This document shows positions 1 to 12,800 of a stretch of DNA of 64,000 nt, piece by piece. The position numbers and the translations under genes are program-made. Below the pieces are notes generated by a model. It did not search any database and was not told the DNA's origin. It saw only the letters and a list, made by a program, of their open reading frames with translations. Where the stretch lies: positions 1,804,126 through 1,868,125 of the forward strand of contig NW_002060955.1 of the NCBI RefSeq assembly GCF_000150275.1. The letters run 5' to 3'. Each line of letters begins with the position of its first letter. The first letter of the stretch is position 1. This DNA is from Trichoplax adhaerens. Taxonomy: Eukaryota > Placozoa > Uniplacotomia > Trichoplacea > Trichoplacidae.

Positions 1-74
1 ATATAGCACTCCTAGAATTTTAATGTCACATAAATCTCTCCATGGCATAAATGAACGGCGTTACGAGTACTAAC

Positions 75-2415
75 CTCATCGAGTAAAACAACAGCGTTGG
101 AACACTTCTTTAAACGTTTTGTTAATTGACCACCTTCGTCATGACCAATATATCCTGGAGGTGAACCAATCATTTTTGCTACCTGAAAGGGTACGAGTTA
201 CGAGCAAGCGTGTGAGCAATATAAACATGTAGTTTCAATATATGATATTAAAGATTGCCTCGTGTTTTTCTTGATATTCAGACATATCGAGTCGAATAAA
301 GCCCTAGCATAAATTGGGAATTAAAACGCTAAGGATTTGATCACATTTGTAACTGAAAAATGAACAAATCATTGCAAACATGCTATTGATTACGTTTTCT
401 AAATCCTTGTGAATATATTTTGCAACTTGCTTTGCGAGTTCAGTCTTTCCTAGTTAAATAATAAATTTTACAGTGAATGTCGTTGAATTTGCCTGTATAA
501 CTCCTCTATTTAAAGACTAGCAAATTGCTTGCATGTTAGATAATATTTACTATCCACACAGGTACCTATTCCTGATGAGCCAAGAAAAAGAAATACCATC
601 GGGCGATCTTCGTTATGCCAACCATTCTCTTTTCGGCGAATTGCTAAAAGTTTGTAACGCACGATGCATGTAAAATTATTAGTTTTCATTTGATCGGTGG
701 AACAATAATCTGAATAATTGCAGTAGTTGCACTGCTAACAAATACAAAATGATATTACCAGAAGCAACTGCAGCAATAGGTAATTCTTGTCCAATAATTT
801 GCTCTTTAATACGTTTTTCCAAAGGGTATCGTTTGCGTTCGACAGCAGCTTCCTTCAATTTCTGTGCTCGATACTACGCCATCACAACTCATATTAGTAT
901 CATAATTTTTACTTGATCTTAAATATTAAACGTTGACCTTCACTTCAGCATTTTTCAGCGTTTCGATAATTTCTTCATCATCGGTATACTCGACCGGCAA
1001 ATGTCCCATTTGACTCTTCAAGTTCGGCGCAGCACCTGTTTATTGGACAAAATAGTCATTAATTGAAGTCATCAATGTGTACTATACAGTATTTTAGAAC
1101 TGGAAAACGTTGAATCATGGCGCTTAAAATGTAAATTTACAGTTGAGCCTAATAAAATTTTATGTATGTACAGTAAACCGACCTGCTTCCAGTAATATTT
1201 CAATAATTTGAGTTTTGCGAAATAAAACGGCATAATGCAATGCAGTAAATCCTCTGCAATCATAGTTGGGTCTTAAACTGCTATTGAATTCAGCTTCTCT
1301 TTTTTGAATTACTAATACGTATACAATTTAAAATTATCGATATAATTCAATAAAATAGCTAGTAGCCGTTGGAAATGAATAAGTTTCAGTGAGATTGATC
1401 ATCTTACCTGAATAAACATCGATGCCCTTTTGCTGAGCTATACGGAATGGTGTTGAATAGAAATCACCAGCATCGACATCGGCTCCAGCATCAAGTAGCA
1501 CCTTTACAGCCCTTTACGATGTCAACAAAATGTTAGCCTGGAGATAAAGTGTCAATCTTAACACTAGGCTATTCATGATAAGTGTAGCGAGACGGATGGC
1601 AGTTCAAATGGAATCAAGCAGAGGTACAGTATTTACTTACTCTTGGCAACCATTAGCAGTTGCACATTGAAGAGCAGTCCAGCCTAAAGGATGGCGCTGA
1701 TTGACATCAGTCCCATTTTGAATCAGCCTACCATGTCGAGATGGATCATATCAACGTTGTTAGGGTTTTTAACGCAACCGCTTTGATATGTATTGCAGAT
1801 TGTCAATTCATATAGCAAAGGTATTTTTCTATTTTCATACATTCAAGAATACGGTTGTGGTACTGACAGTACGTTAAGATGTTACCTTTTCAATATTGTA
1901 ATATCATTGACCTTTGCAGCATAGCAGAGCTTGATAATTTCACCCGAGTCTGCAGACAACGCAATAGTAGAATTTGTAAATAAATGATCAATTTTGAAAA
2001 GAATTGATGTACGACAAGTAGTCTGGATTATAGTTACTATCATTACGCTAACAGGTTTAGCTATCATCAATACTACATCAAAGGCACCAATAATTTTGTA
2101 TTCCTTCTTAATCATGAATATCCGAATAGACATACCAGTCTTGCTGCAAGGTATGATGGATAACTGATCGCCATCGTTGACAGTTAAAAGGAAAAGTCCA
2201 AGTGCAGCTGTCGATAGCCACGGGACGGTACGAGCTGGGAATGAACAAGCGGAGATCGAAGGCAAGCCATAAGAATATTTTATTCTTGATCTCCAACCAT
2301 CAACAGTCTTAATGACTGGATTTGTTTGCTTCGATCGTTGTCGAAGTACAAAGATTAAACGGCCAATAAGGCGATCAGTATTGCGAGCTAATTTGCAAGC
2401 GAAATTCATCGACAT
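75..2415 (-). CDS. CLPB: CLPB/SKD3 mitochondrial AAA+ disaggregase with ankyrin repeats, 5' part (3' end off the left edge)
   Basis: Ten exons read on the minus strand: 1886-2415, 1641-1727, 1408-1511, 1183-1296, 938-1035, 759-873, 566-643, 394-449, 259-303 and 75-182; frames join cleanly at every junction. The start is placed at the ATG at 2415 ([12 protein letters not shown]), because the longer open frame above it has no ATG; the leader is rich in Arg/Lys and lacks acidic residues, as expected for mitochondrial import. Ankyrin repeats follow ([40 protein letters not shown]), then the linker before AAA ([13 protein letters not shown]), Walker A GSSGIGKT split over exons 7-8, pore/substrate loop [14 protein letters not shown] and Walker B VVLLDE. 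In the known family, CLPB keeps intermembrane-space proteins of mitochondria soluble by ATP-driven disaggregation. The rest of the AAA domain and the C-terminal D2-small domain lie outside the window. The intron between 259 and 182 uses a GC donor. Confidence 0.93.
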
Positions 2416-2924
2416 TGAACCAATTCTTCTTGAAAGTCGAGCAATCACTTTCTGGGTCCACCTGGAGTTCTATGACGATCAAATCAGCAACAACTTGCTC
2501 CTTTCCAAGACAGTTTTACAAGGCGGTCAACACTACAACCTAGATCGAGCAGATTAATGCTAACTAATACTAACTATAATCAAAAATTAGTCAGATCATC
2601 GATAATTATTTCTAATTCATTCTCGATGATGCAATCACGAATCAGCAAAATGTGCAAAAGTTCACCAGCTTACTTGACTTATATACAGTTATCCTGTATG
2701 TGGACAACTGGACATTGTAAGCTACAGTATAGTAGGCGTTTTCCACCGGTCGTTTGCTGACAAGCAGTGGTACGGTACTTAACAACATTTCGCTATACTC
2801 TAGTATATAATGTAGTATATTGTATAGGACGTAATACTATCTAGTCTGTTTCATATTGATTTTAGTAAAATCATAAATGCTCCCAAAGCAATCCACTCTC
2901 TTCACTTTAAATGGATTTTGAACT
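2416..2924. other. 5' flank of CLPB; no gene seen
   Basis: Upstream side of the CLPB start. Short open frames on both strands have no recognisable product and no convincing splice context. A promoter probably lies here, but no clear TATA or initiator element could be defended. Confidence 0.4.
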
Positions 2925-4720
2925 GGCACTTGACTAAACTAGTTTGCAATACGTGTACTGATTGAATATGCAATGCTCACTTTACCGACTTTGATCGACT
3001 GTGCAAGTAGAAGGATTGTGATCGTAGATGTTTAGCATGCTATTATTGGTAGATAGATAACGATCTACACTTACAATGTTATCTAAGTCCTGCTAATAGA
3101 TGTTTATACAGATGGGCTAGAAAAACGTTGGTATATCAACGCCAAATTGAGATTCATGTACAGTCTATCAGAAGTATAGTTAGTGCATGCTACAACTGCA
3201 ATAGCAAAACAAACCACTCACGAATACTGCGAGATCGATCATTAATAAATTTCTCCATCGTCCTAATGATTTGAGTTACGCACCAATGTAGTTAACAAAG
3301 TCTCTGAGCGTTAGTGTAACCTCAGACAACGAAGTACTAGGGTTGTAAGCCTAACACAAAATCAGATAATAAATGTGCACGGTAACTCAAGTTTATTTTT
3401 AAGCAAGCACGAATCTCATATTAATGGAAATCTTTAGATCAAGATAAACCTGAACCAATTTACATGAGTTATCCAATCATACACTGACTACTCATCCAAA
3501 ATGCTTCAAACGCGACTCCACTTGACTCTAGCAAAAAGCAGTTCAATGCTAATCTTTAGATCAAGATAAAGCTAAACCAGTTTAGATGAGTTATTCAATC
3601 ATACAATGACAACTCATCCAAAATGTTTCAAACGCGACTCCACTTAACTTTAGCTAAAAGTAGTTCATTACTTAAATATGGCGATACTGCAGCCAAATGT
3701 CAAGAAGACATGCCTGACAATCGCCTAGACTGTAGTCTATAGCTTCCCCGTTACAAGTCTCGCAACTGAGTTATATTGGATTAGATGATTATTTAGTAAG
3801 AAGTTACAAATTTGAACTAGCTCTTGACTAATAAAGTAGTTTGGAATACGTGTACAGTTTGTATATGGAATCTTTCCCTAGCCGAACTTGACCAACTATG
3901 CAAGTAGAGGGATTGTCATCGTGGATGACAGGTGTTTGGCCTACAATCATCTCTATACTGTAGCTAACGATATGTTTTTACGATGTTGTCGAAGTCATGC
4001 TAATAGATGCTTATGCAGATGAGCTACAAATAAGTTGGTATTTCAACGCCAGCAAGAGATTAAAGTCCAGTCTATGAGAGGTAGGTAGTTGGTGCTCCTC
4101 TTGGCAATACAGCAGGTAAATGTTAAGGAAGACATCCCTGACAATCGTTTAAACAATAGTCCCGAACGTTCTCGTTACAAGTCTCTCAACTTGGCTATGT
4201 TGGATTAAGTAACTACATCAATAGTTTGTTAGCAATAAATTACTACAGCATTTTGAACCGTCTCTCGATTAATTAACTAGTTTATAACGCGCGTATACAG
4301 TTTATATATGGAATGCTAAGCTTACCGAACTTGATCAGCTATGCAATTACCGTACAAGTAAAGCGATTGTGATCGGGTTACTGGATGTTTTGCATGAGAT
4401 CAATTATGTAGATAATGGCATACTGTTATAATGCTGTCTATGTCTTGCTAATTCATGTTTATATGAATATGTTAGAAATGAGTTAGTATTTCAATGCCAG
4501 TTTGAGATTAAAACTTGCTCTATGAGAGACAGTTAATGCACCTCCTGGCGGCAAATAAGGGTTGGTATGGAATCGTACTGAAGGCGAATGTCAATAGGGA
4601 AATGCTTTTCGAAATTTACTTATAGTCCTAACTTTCTTGTTACAAGTTTCACAACTTAGATACGAGTAGGTTGGATTAAATAATTACACCAACAGTTATT
4701 TAGCAATGAGCTACTACTAT
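2925..4720. repeat. Diverged tandem array, unit about 420-460 bp
   Basis: At least three related units, with block starts near 2925 (partial), 3695, 4119 and 4583. Shared landmarks are a GAACTTGA..CTATGCAAGTA-type segment (2980, 3876, 4325), a GCTAATAGATGYTTATRCAGAT segment (3092, 3999) and a CGTTACAAGTCTC-type segment (3751, 4172, 4640). The copies are heavily diverged, so the array is old. No coding potential is conserved between units. A separate 122-bp duplication is embedded at 3429-3672. Confidence 0.65.
3429..3672. repeat. Two tandem copies of a 122-bp repeat
   Basis: Copies at 3429-3550 and 3551-3672 both begin AATCTTTAGATCAAGATAAA and both contain TTCAAACGCGACTCCACTT. They differ at roughly one base in ten and abut without spacer. 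Confidence 0.85.
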
Positions 4721-5235
4721 AATAATAATTCACTATTGTTTTCCATAACGAAAATGAGTTCATAACCATTATTATCTTTTTCTGTAATACTAATATTGAC
4801 ATGGAAAGACATCGAATTTTAGAGCAAGCGGCTAAATTAGTTCAACTATACAATTAAAGGATCTTGTAACTGTAAGCTGCTAGCACAGTAACAATTTATC
4901 ATTGATTTCTATAATGGAAAATGGATTTAATTGATAAAGTATATTTGATCATGTCATCCTGTAATGCATCACTACTGTAATTAGCTAAAGCCATTACCGT
5001 TAACCTAAAGGGAAATACTAGAAGCGTAACAATTATATATGTTAAAATCTGCAGGGAAGCCGTATAAAATTTCGAAAGGGTACAATAAATTTAGATTAAA
5101 TTGACGAAAATATCACGAAAGTTTTCTAACAGCAAGCTGTTAATATAATAAAAATTCATTGTTGCTTCCCAAAATGAAAACAGGTTAATAATCATTTACA
5201 TCCTTTGAGTAATACAAATATTGACATAGAAAACG
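4721..5235. repeat. Pair of about 90-bp direct repeats, spacing about 426 bp
   Basis: A segment at about 4721-4810 (AATTCACTATTGTTTTCC... AATATTGACATGGAAA) recurs at about 5147-5235 (AATTCATTGTTGCTTCCC... AATATTGACATAGAAA). The spacing is close to the unit length of the array just upstream, so this may be its far, more decayed end. Confidence 0.6.
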
Positions 5236-5782
5236 TTAGATTACGAGATACGGTAAATAATTTATTTCCAGTATTACTGGAGAATACTGATTAGAATACC
5301 CAATAAGTCTAATCCTGATTGAAGTTCAAGTCGGATTCTCATTCTACTTCATTGCTTCAATTAACTCTAACAAATCTACACCATAGCCTTTGCTAGTAGT
5401 TAGGAATAAGCTTTTAATGACTTTTAAGGCAAAAATATATCCTACAGATTATTCAGCCTTTTTAATTCACTGTCATTGATTAGCACGTTATTCCATGGAT
5501 ATTGTGCATCGTATAAGAAATAATTGGTCTGTATATTGTCATTTATTCATAAATTCACTAATGATTAATGGATGGTACTAACCGTAAGTAGTCATGATTC
5601 ATTGATGACATTTTTATTGTTCTGTAATATCGTAAGATATGTCTAGACTTTAAAAATGCGCAAAATTCGTATTTAGAAAAATCTCAGCAACAGTCTCCAG
5701 TATGCAATCTTCTGCATAATAGCATGTCAATTATGATAAGGGATGCCAATAAATTAATTAAATAGAAAATAATTCATTAGAA
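5236..5782. other. AT-rich spacer, nothing recognised
   Basis: No open frame of note, no repeat and no RNA gene was seen between the repeat block and the GPCR pseudogene. Confidence 0.5.
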
Positions 5783-6780
5783 ATGAATTTTTTAAATTGG
5801 GAGAATAAGAAGATAATGACTAATTTAAGTGCCAATCTCTCGCTCTTGAATATAACTTCAGCAACGTGCCTTCCAGTCGGCATCATGGGCATACTGACTA
5901 ATTTCTTCCTTCTCGTCATTATTTCTACATCAAAATCTTTAAAAGATCCGATTTATAGGATAATTGCTAATATTATGGTTTGCGATTGTATTAGTTGTCT
6001 TCAGTTTTTTGTTATTTTCCTCGGACTTCATCTATTAAAAGATTCAACATTTCATACTAGTCAAATTTATTGCAAGACTCTGATGTATTCCATGTATTCG
6101 ACATATAACGTGTCTGCTCTTAATTTAAAAGCTATTAGCGTTTATCGTTATGAAGCAGTTGTTAAAGCTTCACGAATTCGTTTTAAAGAGCTTGAGCTGC
6201 GAAAGATAAGAAAATTATTAGTATTGATATGGGCTACAAGTTGTCTATTTTCTATACCATCGTGTTCTTTAATGAAACAAATTTTCTTATAACTGGTTAT
6301 TGCGAAATTGGCTATATCCAAAACAATCTGTATTTAACTCTCATTTACTATCTTATTGCAACCGTAATCACTTATCTTATACCGTTAATCGCCATGATTG
6401 TTAATTATTCAAGATTAATTAGGCGGTTATAAGGATATGTAGCCCCGGGAGAAAATCGAATACAAGCTATCCGTCGGTACCATTATCATATTACTAAAAT
6501 GTTACTAGCCGTTACCACCGCATTTATGCTCTTTAATTGTCCATTATTTGTAAGCTTTAATTTTCTAGCTGGCAACTTTAAAACCTATTACTTGCTACGG
6601 CAGCAAAGCTTCATCTTATATCTAATTTTTTTGCTATAATTGCCTCTAGCTGTGGTTGTAAGTGCTATTAATCCAATATTTTATGTTGCATTCGATAAGA
6701 ATATCTCCAAAGAGGTTAAACAGATACTATATATTAATTCTAGTAGCCGTATAAGATCTACCAGGGTTGTTTTAGTTTAA
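5783..6780 (+). pseudogene. Class A (rhodopsin-like) GPCR pseudogene, single exon
   Basis: The frame opens at ATG 5783 and gives TM1 (about GILTNFFLLVIIS), TM2 (IYRIIANIMVCDCI), TM3 ending in the DRY-equivalent YRYEAV, and TM4 (LLVLIWATSCLFSIPS). It then shifts frame between about 6255 and 6290, where the first frame stops at 6292. The second frame carries TM5 (LTLIYYLIATVITYLIPL), meets a TAA at 6430, resumes in the same frame with TM6 (LLAVTTAFMLFNCPLF), meets another TAA at 6638, and ends with TM7 containing NPIFY and a terminal TAA at 6778. The full seven-helix layout is visible, so this was once a complete intronless receptor of about 330 residues. One frameshift and two stops make it non-functional unless all are sequencing errors. 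Its helices do not resemble those of the LRR receptors next door, so it is a separate class A lineage; ligand unknown. Confidence 0.85.
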
Positions 6781-8705
6781 ACTGATACATAACTCTAATT
6801 GTTACTGACACGGATATTAACATTATGTTAATTGAACAATATTGAAAACTAAGTCATAATGATATTATCTATCGCAATCACAACGTAATTTTAATCAATA
6901 TTGGCAAGATTAATAATAAAACTTGAAACAATTATTATAATGATTTATTATTCAAGCGATAAATTCTTTCCATCAGCACCTAGAATAATATTAGAAGTCT
7001 TTTAATTGTAATATTAGTGTATGATTAAAAAATAGACTCAGTTTATAATTGAAATTACCACACCTTATGGCCTAAACTTCGTGGAATTAGGCTAAACAGG
7101 GTTGGAGAAGAGAATATATTCAGTGTTCTATCGTTATTGTAAATGACTAATAGGGTTTGTTCGGATCAGATTGAAAGATTATAAAAATAATTCGGGTAAT
7201 GAGTATATTATAATTTATAACTGAAGCTCCATTGTAATATCATGAAGAATGACGAAATGGAGCTAACTGGGCTTCTAGATTTGCTTTTAAAGTAGAAAAA
7301 GTGGATACAGCTGTAACTATTTACAATTTTTGTCTTCTTAACTGCAACTCAAATTAAGTGTGGTATTTAAAAAATACAGTTCGCGCAATTATATAAGCCT
7401 TAATACTGTATAAAACTTCAAAATCTTACTAACTTTAAAATTAATAGTCATCTCTGGTCCATTAATGTCTCCGACTTGTACATATTTCCAATATAATCCA
7501 CAAATATTAAAAATGTAAAGAAGTTCCCATCAGTTATTATTAGTATATTGCATTGCATTTCGTGATCCCCAGCCTTCGCTAGGGATGACGACAAATTATA
7601 CGCTAGTAACAACAGTATCATCACGTAGTTTTAATTTCCTTCATAAAAATAATAATTTTTCCGATAGCAATTGCGGCTCCCTTACTGTAAATATTCATCC
7701 AAAAGTAGCTCATTCCGTTCAGAAGTGTAAAATGTTAGTTAAATTTTAAATACTTTTATTGTATGGTATAAAGCAAATAAGATACTAACCGATAAGACAA
7801 TAAGCTGCTACGTACTTTTGTAACGTAAAGAACGGCTGGAAATAGCAGCATATTTTAGCAGTATTACTACCTGAGCGAGCTGGCTTTTAATAGATTTAAT
7901 GTGTTATATGCTTTTGCTTTAGTTCTTGTTACAAACTGAACTTTACAACAAGAAAATATAAACTACTAATACCACGAGTTTATTGTTCAACTTGCCCTCT
8001 CGGTGTTTGTTCGTATCGCAACTCATTTACTAACGATATCGTATCATCGTGAGGCCACCGTAACTACACAAATCTCTAAGACCATATTCTGAAACTTAAA
8101 TTTTATTGGAAAGCCAATTAATGCACCGGGTAACTACGTCAATAACATCATCATTGGATAAAATTATAATAATGTACTTCGATGAATAGACAAATACAAA
8201 TATTCTCAAAGATATGCAGTAGCTCTATCTAATGACAAGCATGAATCTACGTCATATGGAAGCGACATAAAAATTAGCTCTAAGACACTTTACCGTAATT
8301 GATTTTGTCACAATCCATTATCTATTACAATATTGTTGGTCTATGGACATATCTTCAGAGAAACAATATCATTTTATGCTACAATCAGTAATGTCGGTAA
8401 AATGTGAGGATATCGTAAGTTAGGGGGATTGTTGGTATAAGTTAATAGCTGAGTATGCCATACATTAGTTAAAATGACCATAAGATAATTTCTTTACTGA
8501 CAAACATACTGTGTAGAATTGCTTATTATTATTATTGAGGACGGGGTTAAAAAATATCAGAGCGATTGATGGCTATACTAGTATGGATTAAAAATGTTAA
8601 ATTAAGTAATCCGTGTTTAATATAGCACTGCACAAGTTGTACTATGAATTGATTGTTCGAATAGCGATTGCAGTCTTGACTGTTAGTGAATTTGTAAAAT
8701 CCTTA
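6781..8705. other. Spacer between GPCR pseudogene and the 3' end of gene A
   Basis: About 1.9 kb of AT-rich DNA. It should contain the 3' UTR of gene A (minus strand, ending at 8706), but no polyadenylation site could be chosen with confidence. No repeats or open frames worth naming. Confidence 0.4.
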
Positions 8706-9816
8706 TCAAAATCTAGTGAATAGTTGGTTTTGTTGATCATGTAGATTCATAAGCTTTTTCTTCATAATTGCTGGCTTAGATTGGACTCGATTTCTTGATC
8801 TCCTAAATGAGTTTCCTAAACGGGCAGCCGGACGAATAAATAATCCTTTAATTACGGCTGCATTTGTAAAGGTATATAGGAATGGATTAAGGGCTGAATT
8901 AACAGGCAATGCAAAAATACCAACAAATTGTAATGTAACAACATCAACACCGTCGCTGCTAAAGATAGCATAACTGTTAACTACATAATAAGGTACCCAA
9001 CTAATTAAATCGGTTAACAGTATGACCGATAGACGCCATGCGAGTGATTTGTTTTCCTTAGTAGGTGATCTTCCGGCTGCTTTACGGGTATTTTGGGCTG
9101 AGATAAACATTCCAATATAAAGTGAAGAAGTAATTATCCAAGCAATAATAGTCGTGGTTATATAGGATATCATCCAGATGCGATATAGAGGGTGCTCATA
9201 ATTGCTTGGCATGCACATGCTATTATAGGTATATAATCGCTCAGGACCAGGTTTATCGATACTGAATAGTGCTGGCACAATTGCAAATGCAAAGCCTATT
9301 AGCCATGCCATACCAGTGATCATTTGAGCTGTATACCTGCTCAATTTTTTTCCTTTAATCCCATAAACGATAGCGATAAATCTATCGATACTGATAATTA
9401 CCATTAGAAACACAGATACAATACTTGATGTAGTCACAAAAACACAGGATGCTACACATAGACCACTTCGTAGCCAATTTTCAGATTGTAGACCGTATTG
9501 ACCTTGGCCGCTATAAATTAAATTAGCGGTCGCAATTATGAATAAATATATAGACATGATAAAATCGGATAGTGCTAGATTATTGATTAAGAATATGTGA
9601 ACTTTCTTTTTAGTCTTTTGTCTAAGAAATTGATTTCGTGCAATAACCATAATGTTGCCAAAAAAGGCCAGAGAACCAATAACCCATACAAAAGTTTGTA
9701 ATGAAACATGAGCAAGGAGATGTTGACACGATGATAAAGTATCAGATATCATCGATGGCTTACACGTTGTAATTTTAGCAGGTATAAAGCAGCAAAAGTA
9801 AGGACGATTTGTTAGC
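8706..9816 (-). CDS. Gene A final exon: hinge plus seven-transmembrane domain
   Basis: 369 codons plus stop (TGA at 8706). The acceptor is placed at 9816, giving LTNRPYFCCF directly after the last LRR; the open frame reaching to 9875 begins with TTG and crosses the splice site. The Cys-rich hinge (RPYFCCFIPA..TCKP) runs straight into TM1 (TFVWVIGSLAFFGNIMVIAR, about residues 41-62). TM2 carries LALSDFIMSIYLF; TM3 ends SIDRF, a DRY variant; TM4 follows near 160; ECL2 includes SMCMPSNYEHP; TM5 lies near 215-240; TM6 has ITDLISWVPYY-like LLTDLISWVPYY; TM7 has NSALNPFLYTFT with the NPxxY motif. The FCC..C hinge and FVWVIG..FGN resemble relaxin receptors. The basic tail (about 45 residues) has clusters RRSRNR and KKKLM. 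About 70% of positions look shared with gene B. Confidence 0.93.
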
Positions 9817-12800
9817 CTATTGAGACATATCGTAGTAAAGAGGATGGTACATTTTAAGTTCTGATGTCGATGCAAATGTACTATTTGAAAGTAGAATAGT
9901 TGGTTAGCTATTGTTATTTTGACTTACGTTTCTTCCAACTTAGATGGACCAAAGAAGGATTCTCGAGATATATGTGCTAAAGAATTCATTCGTAAATCTC
10001 TAAAAATTGCAGATAGTAAATGTCTTATCATTGGAAGATGCGGTAAAGATTACCTCGCGTAATGAAATAAAGGTATGGACATAATAGTGTTAGCAAAAAG
10101 TTACTTCCTGAACCAATATAATATACGAATCGGATATTTATAAAATATCAGAATACTGTACATTATAAAGGTCACTAATATGGTACAGCTTTTGAATTAT
10201 TTCAAAGTTAGTCCAGTATATGAACGGCTTTGCATGATGTATGTGCAAGTTAAGTCTCAATTTTTACAAAACAAAGCGTAGTAGATAAAATTATCAGTGA
10301 AAAATATAGAGTATTAAAAGTAATATAATTTGTTCATTGATTGTGTTCAACATCAGTGAATATTCAGTATAACAATCTTCTTCACCTAATAATCAAAGCT
10401 AAAATTGTTTGCTTGCTCATACCGTGATGAGAATGCTACTACCTGTTCATAACAACGTCGTTTTATAGTTATAGCACAAAAAATATTAAGTAAAAGGAGC
10501 AATGGTAGTAGTACTAAAATGGTGCCATTCTGTCTTTGTTGAACTTACAATTTTTGCAGGCTTGATAGTCCTTTAAAGCATCTCTTATCGATCCTGTCAA
10601 TCTTGTTTCCGCTAGCATCACTTTAATCAATTTACGATTTGATAATTTTTAGTCAATAATCTTTGTTTTTACTACTACCAACAAAAATTAACCTAAATTT
10701 CTAAAATGATTATTAAATACCCACATTTCGATTATATTGAGAAACTGTCCAGCAAAATCTAGATTTGGGCCACATATTATCTTGATTCGATTATTGGAAA
10801 TATTGCTGATTCAGAGAGATAAAGGTATTAGATCCATGCTTCTTAATATACTCTGTCAGTCTTAATATCGTGATACTATCGTTTTCTAGTTATGAAATAA
10901 ATCTACGAGGGCTACCGGTACTGCCTTCGGATTTCGAGGTTAAAAATCTAATCATGAGTATATATTTTGCATTACATACATTACATTACATACATTATAC
11001 TTACAGCTTTTTCAGCTTTTCAAATCTAACTAATTTTGTAACTTTAAATCCTGTTAGATTATTGTTTGCAAGACTCCTGCAATAAATATTCGGATATTAT
11101 AGCAAAAATTGCATATACGCTTATTTCTCTAAAAGCTCCTATCGCGTAAAATGAGAGCTTAATCATAAATCACCATATTTACACAAGTCACTTTAATAAC
11201 TGCAGTAAATAGGCCGCATATGAATTATGTAGAAATTACATATTATAATAGCCAAGAATGGCTTTGATGTCGCAGTAGACAGTCCGTGATTGCAACAACA
11301 GCTAATTAAATATAGCTGAACCAACTCTGTCAAAAAGTCTTATAACTGAGTGCCACTGTACTTAGTAAATAGTGTATTCTTCCTACGTAACTTACTACCA
11401 CAGACATTAGACTGTTCTAAACGGTTGTACTCTAGCTTTTGTTTCTTTAGTTTGATATAATGGTAGGAGTATCACTTTACATTAGGTAAACGAGGTTTGT
11501 AAGACTTAAGATCATAATAAGGATCTATTCTGATGTGTGACAATTGTCCACTATTCTTTAAATAGATGTATCTGATATTTTTTACATTAATTTGGAATAT
11601 GAGTAGTTAAATCATCTTACAATTCCATTAACACATTTGCATCATTGACAGAGATGTCGACCATATCAAATTCGCTTAAGTTGTTGTGATTTAATGATCT
11701 GTTAATTTAGAAATATTAAAATAATCCGCCGATAAATCTTTAGTAAGGTTTTGAAATACCATCATTATCTATATAGATCATGGCAATAAATTCCAATTCA
11801 AAGTTAGTAGTGGTAGCGAGCTAGAAAGGTAACTCTCACGTAATATTATGTAATGTTAAGTTAAGATACTTACATAATTCTGAGATCATCAAAATAAAAG
11901 GCTTTTCTTGGAATTTTCAAAATGTTACATTTATTTAATTGGCTGTAAAGGATTTAGATATTAAAGTTAGAACTGATAGCACCATATAAATATGTGATGA
12001 ATCATTCTATTTTTTATGACCTAAATTTATTTCGATACTTAAGAAAATTAGTACTTTAGTTCTTAATATTTAAAACTGAATGTTACGCACAATTTATGAC
12101 TTAAAATCTTTGATATGGAATCATAAGTACGCAAAATTTTAATTTTATGGTCTTTCAGCTATTACTCGTTCATAAAAATTTTCCAGTTTCTACGTATACA
12201 TGTATAACTTTCAAAATGCTTCAATCATTTTTGGTACTATTTATAACCCCTACTTAGCAACACTTTTGAAGACTAGATTTAATTAGCTAGGTGAGTTGAA
12301 ATAATAATTTGGTTTTCAATTTGCGTTTAAATTGATTTAATAGTGACTGTTTTTACATGTTAAGCTGTATACTTTTATGTCTAGCCTAACTTGATCCTAA
12401 TATTTAACTTTTCGATAATAACGACACATTCTGTAAACATTTCTAATTCCTGTAAGGCGCCTATTATTATCCTCGTATTATGCATCATAATAAACTCCTG
12501 ACATACCTATAAATGGAATGTCAGTAGTTATTTATGGTTCTGGTCAGATATAAACTGGATTTATTTTATTTCTCTGGCTCTATATTTATGACTTGAATCA
12601 ACTGTAAGTACATGAATGCTGAGTTTTTATTAATTATGTGTTTGTTACACATTCACTTTACCGGATTTAAATTTAGATGTTTTTGCATGTTAAGAGTAAT
12701 TTTGATCTAAAACTATTGTCAATATTATCATGGATGTAAAATTGTGATGTGAATTCGCTAATGGATTTGCATTAACGACTGTGATGCTTTTAGATGACGA

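Noticed and set aside
2416-2448. Extension of the CLPB frame to 2448
   Set aside because: The extended start is GTG and no ATG lies above it before a stop; the ATG at 2415 is the first usable start for a eukaryotic gene.
9817-9875. N-terminal extension of the gene A 7TM frame
   Set aside because: It begins with TTG and crosses a good acceptor (CAATAG) whose use gives the same hinge start as gene B.
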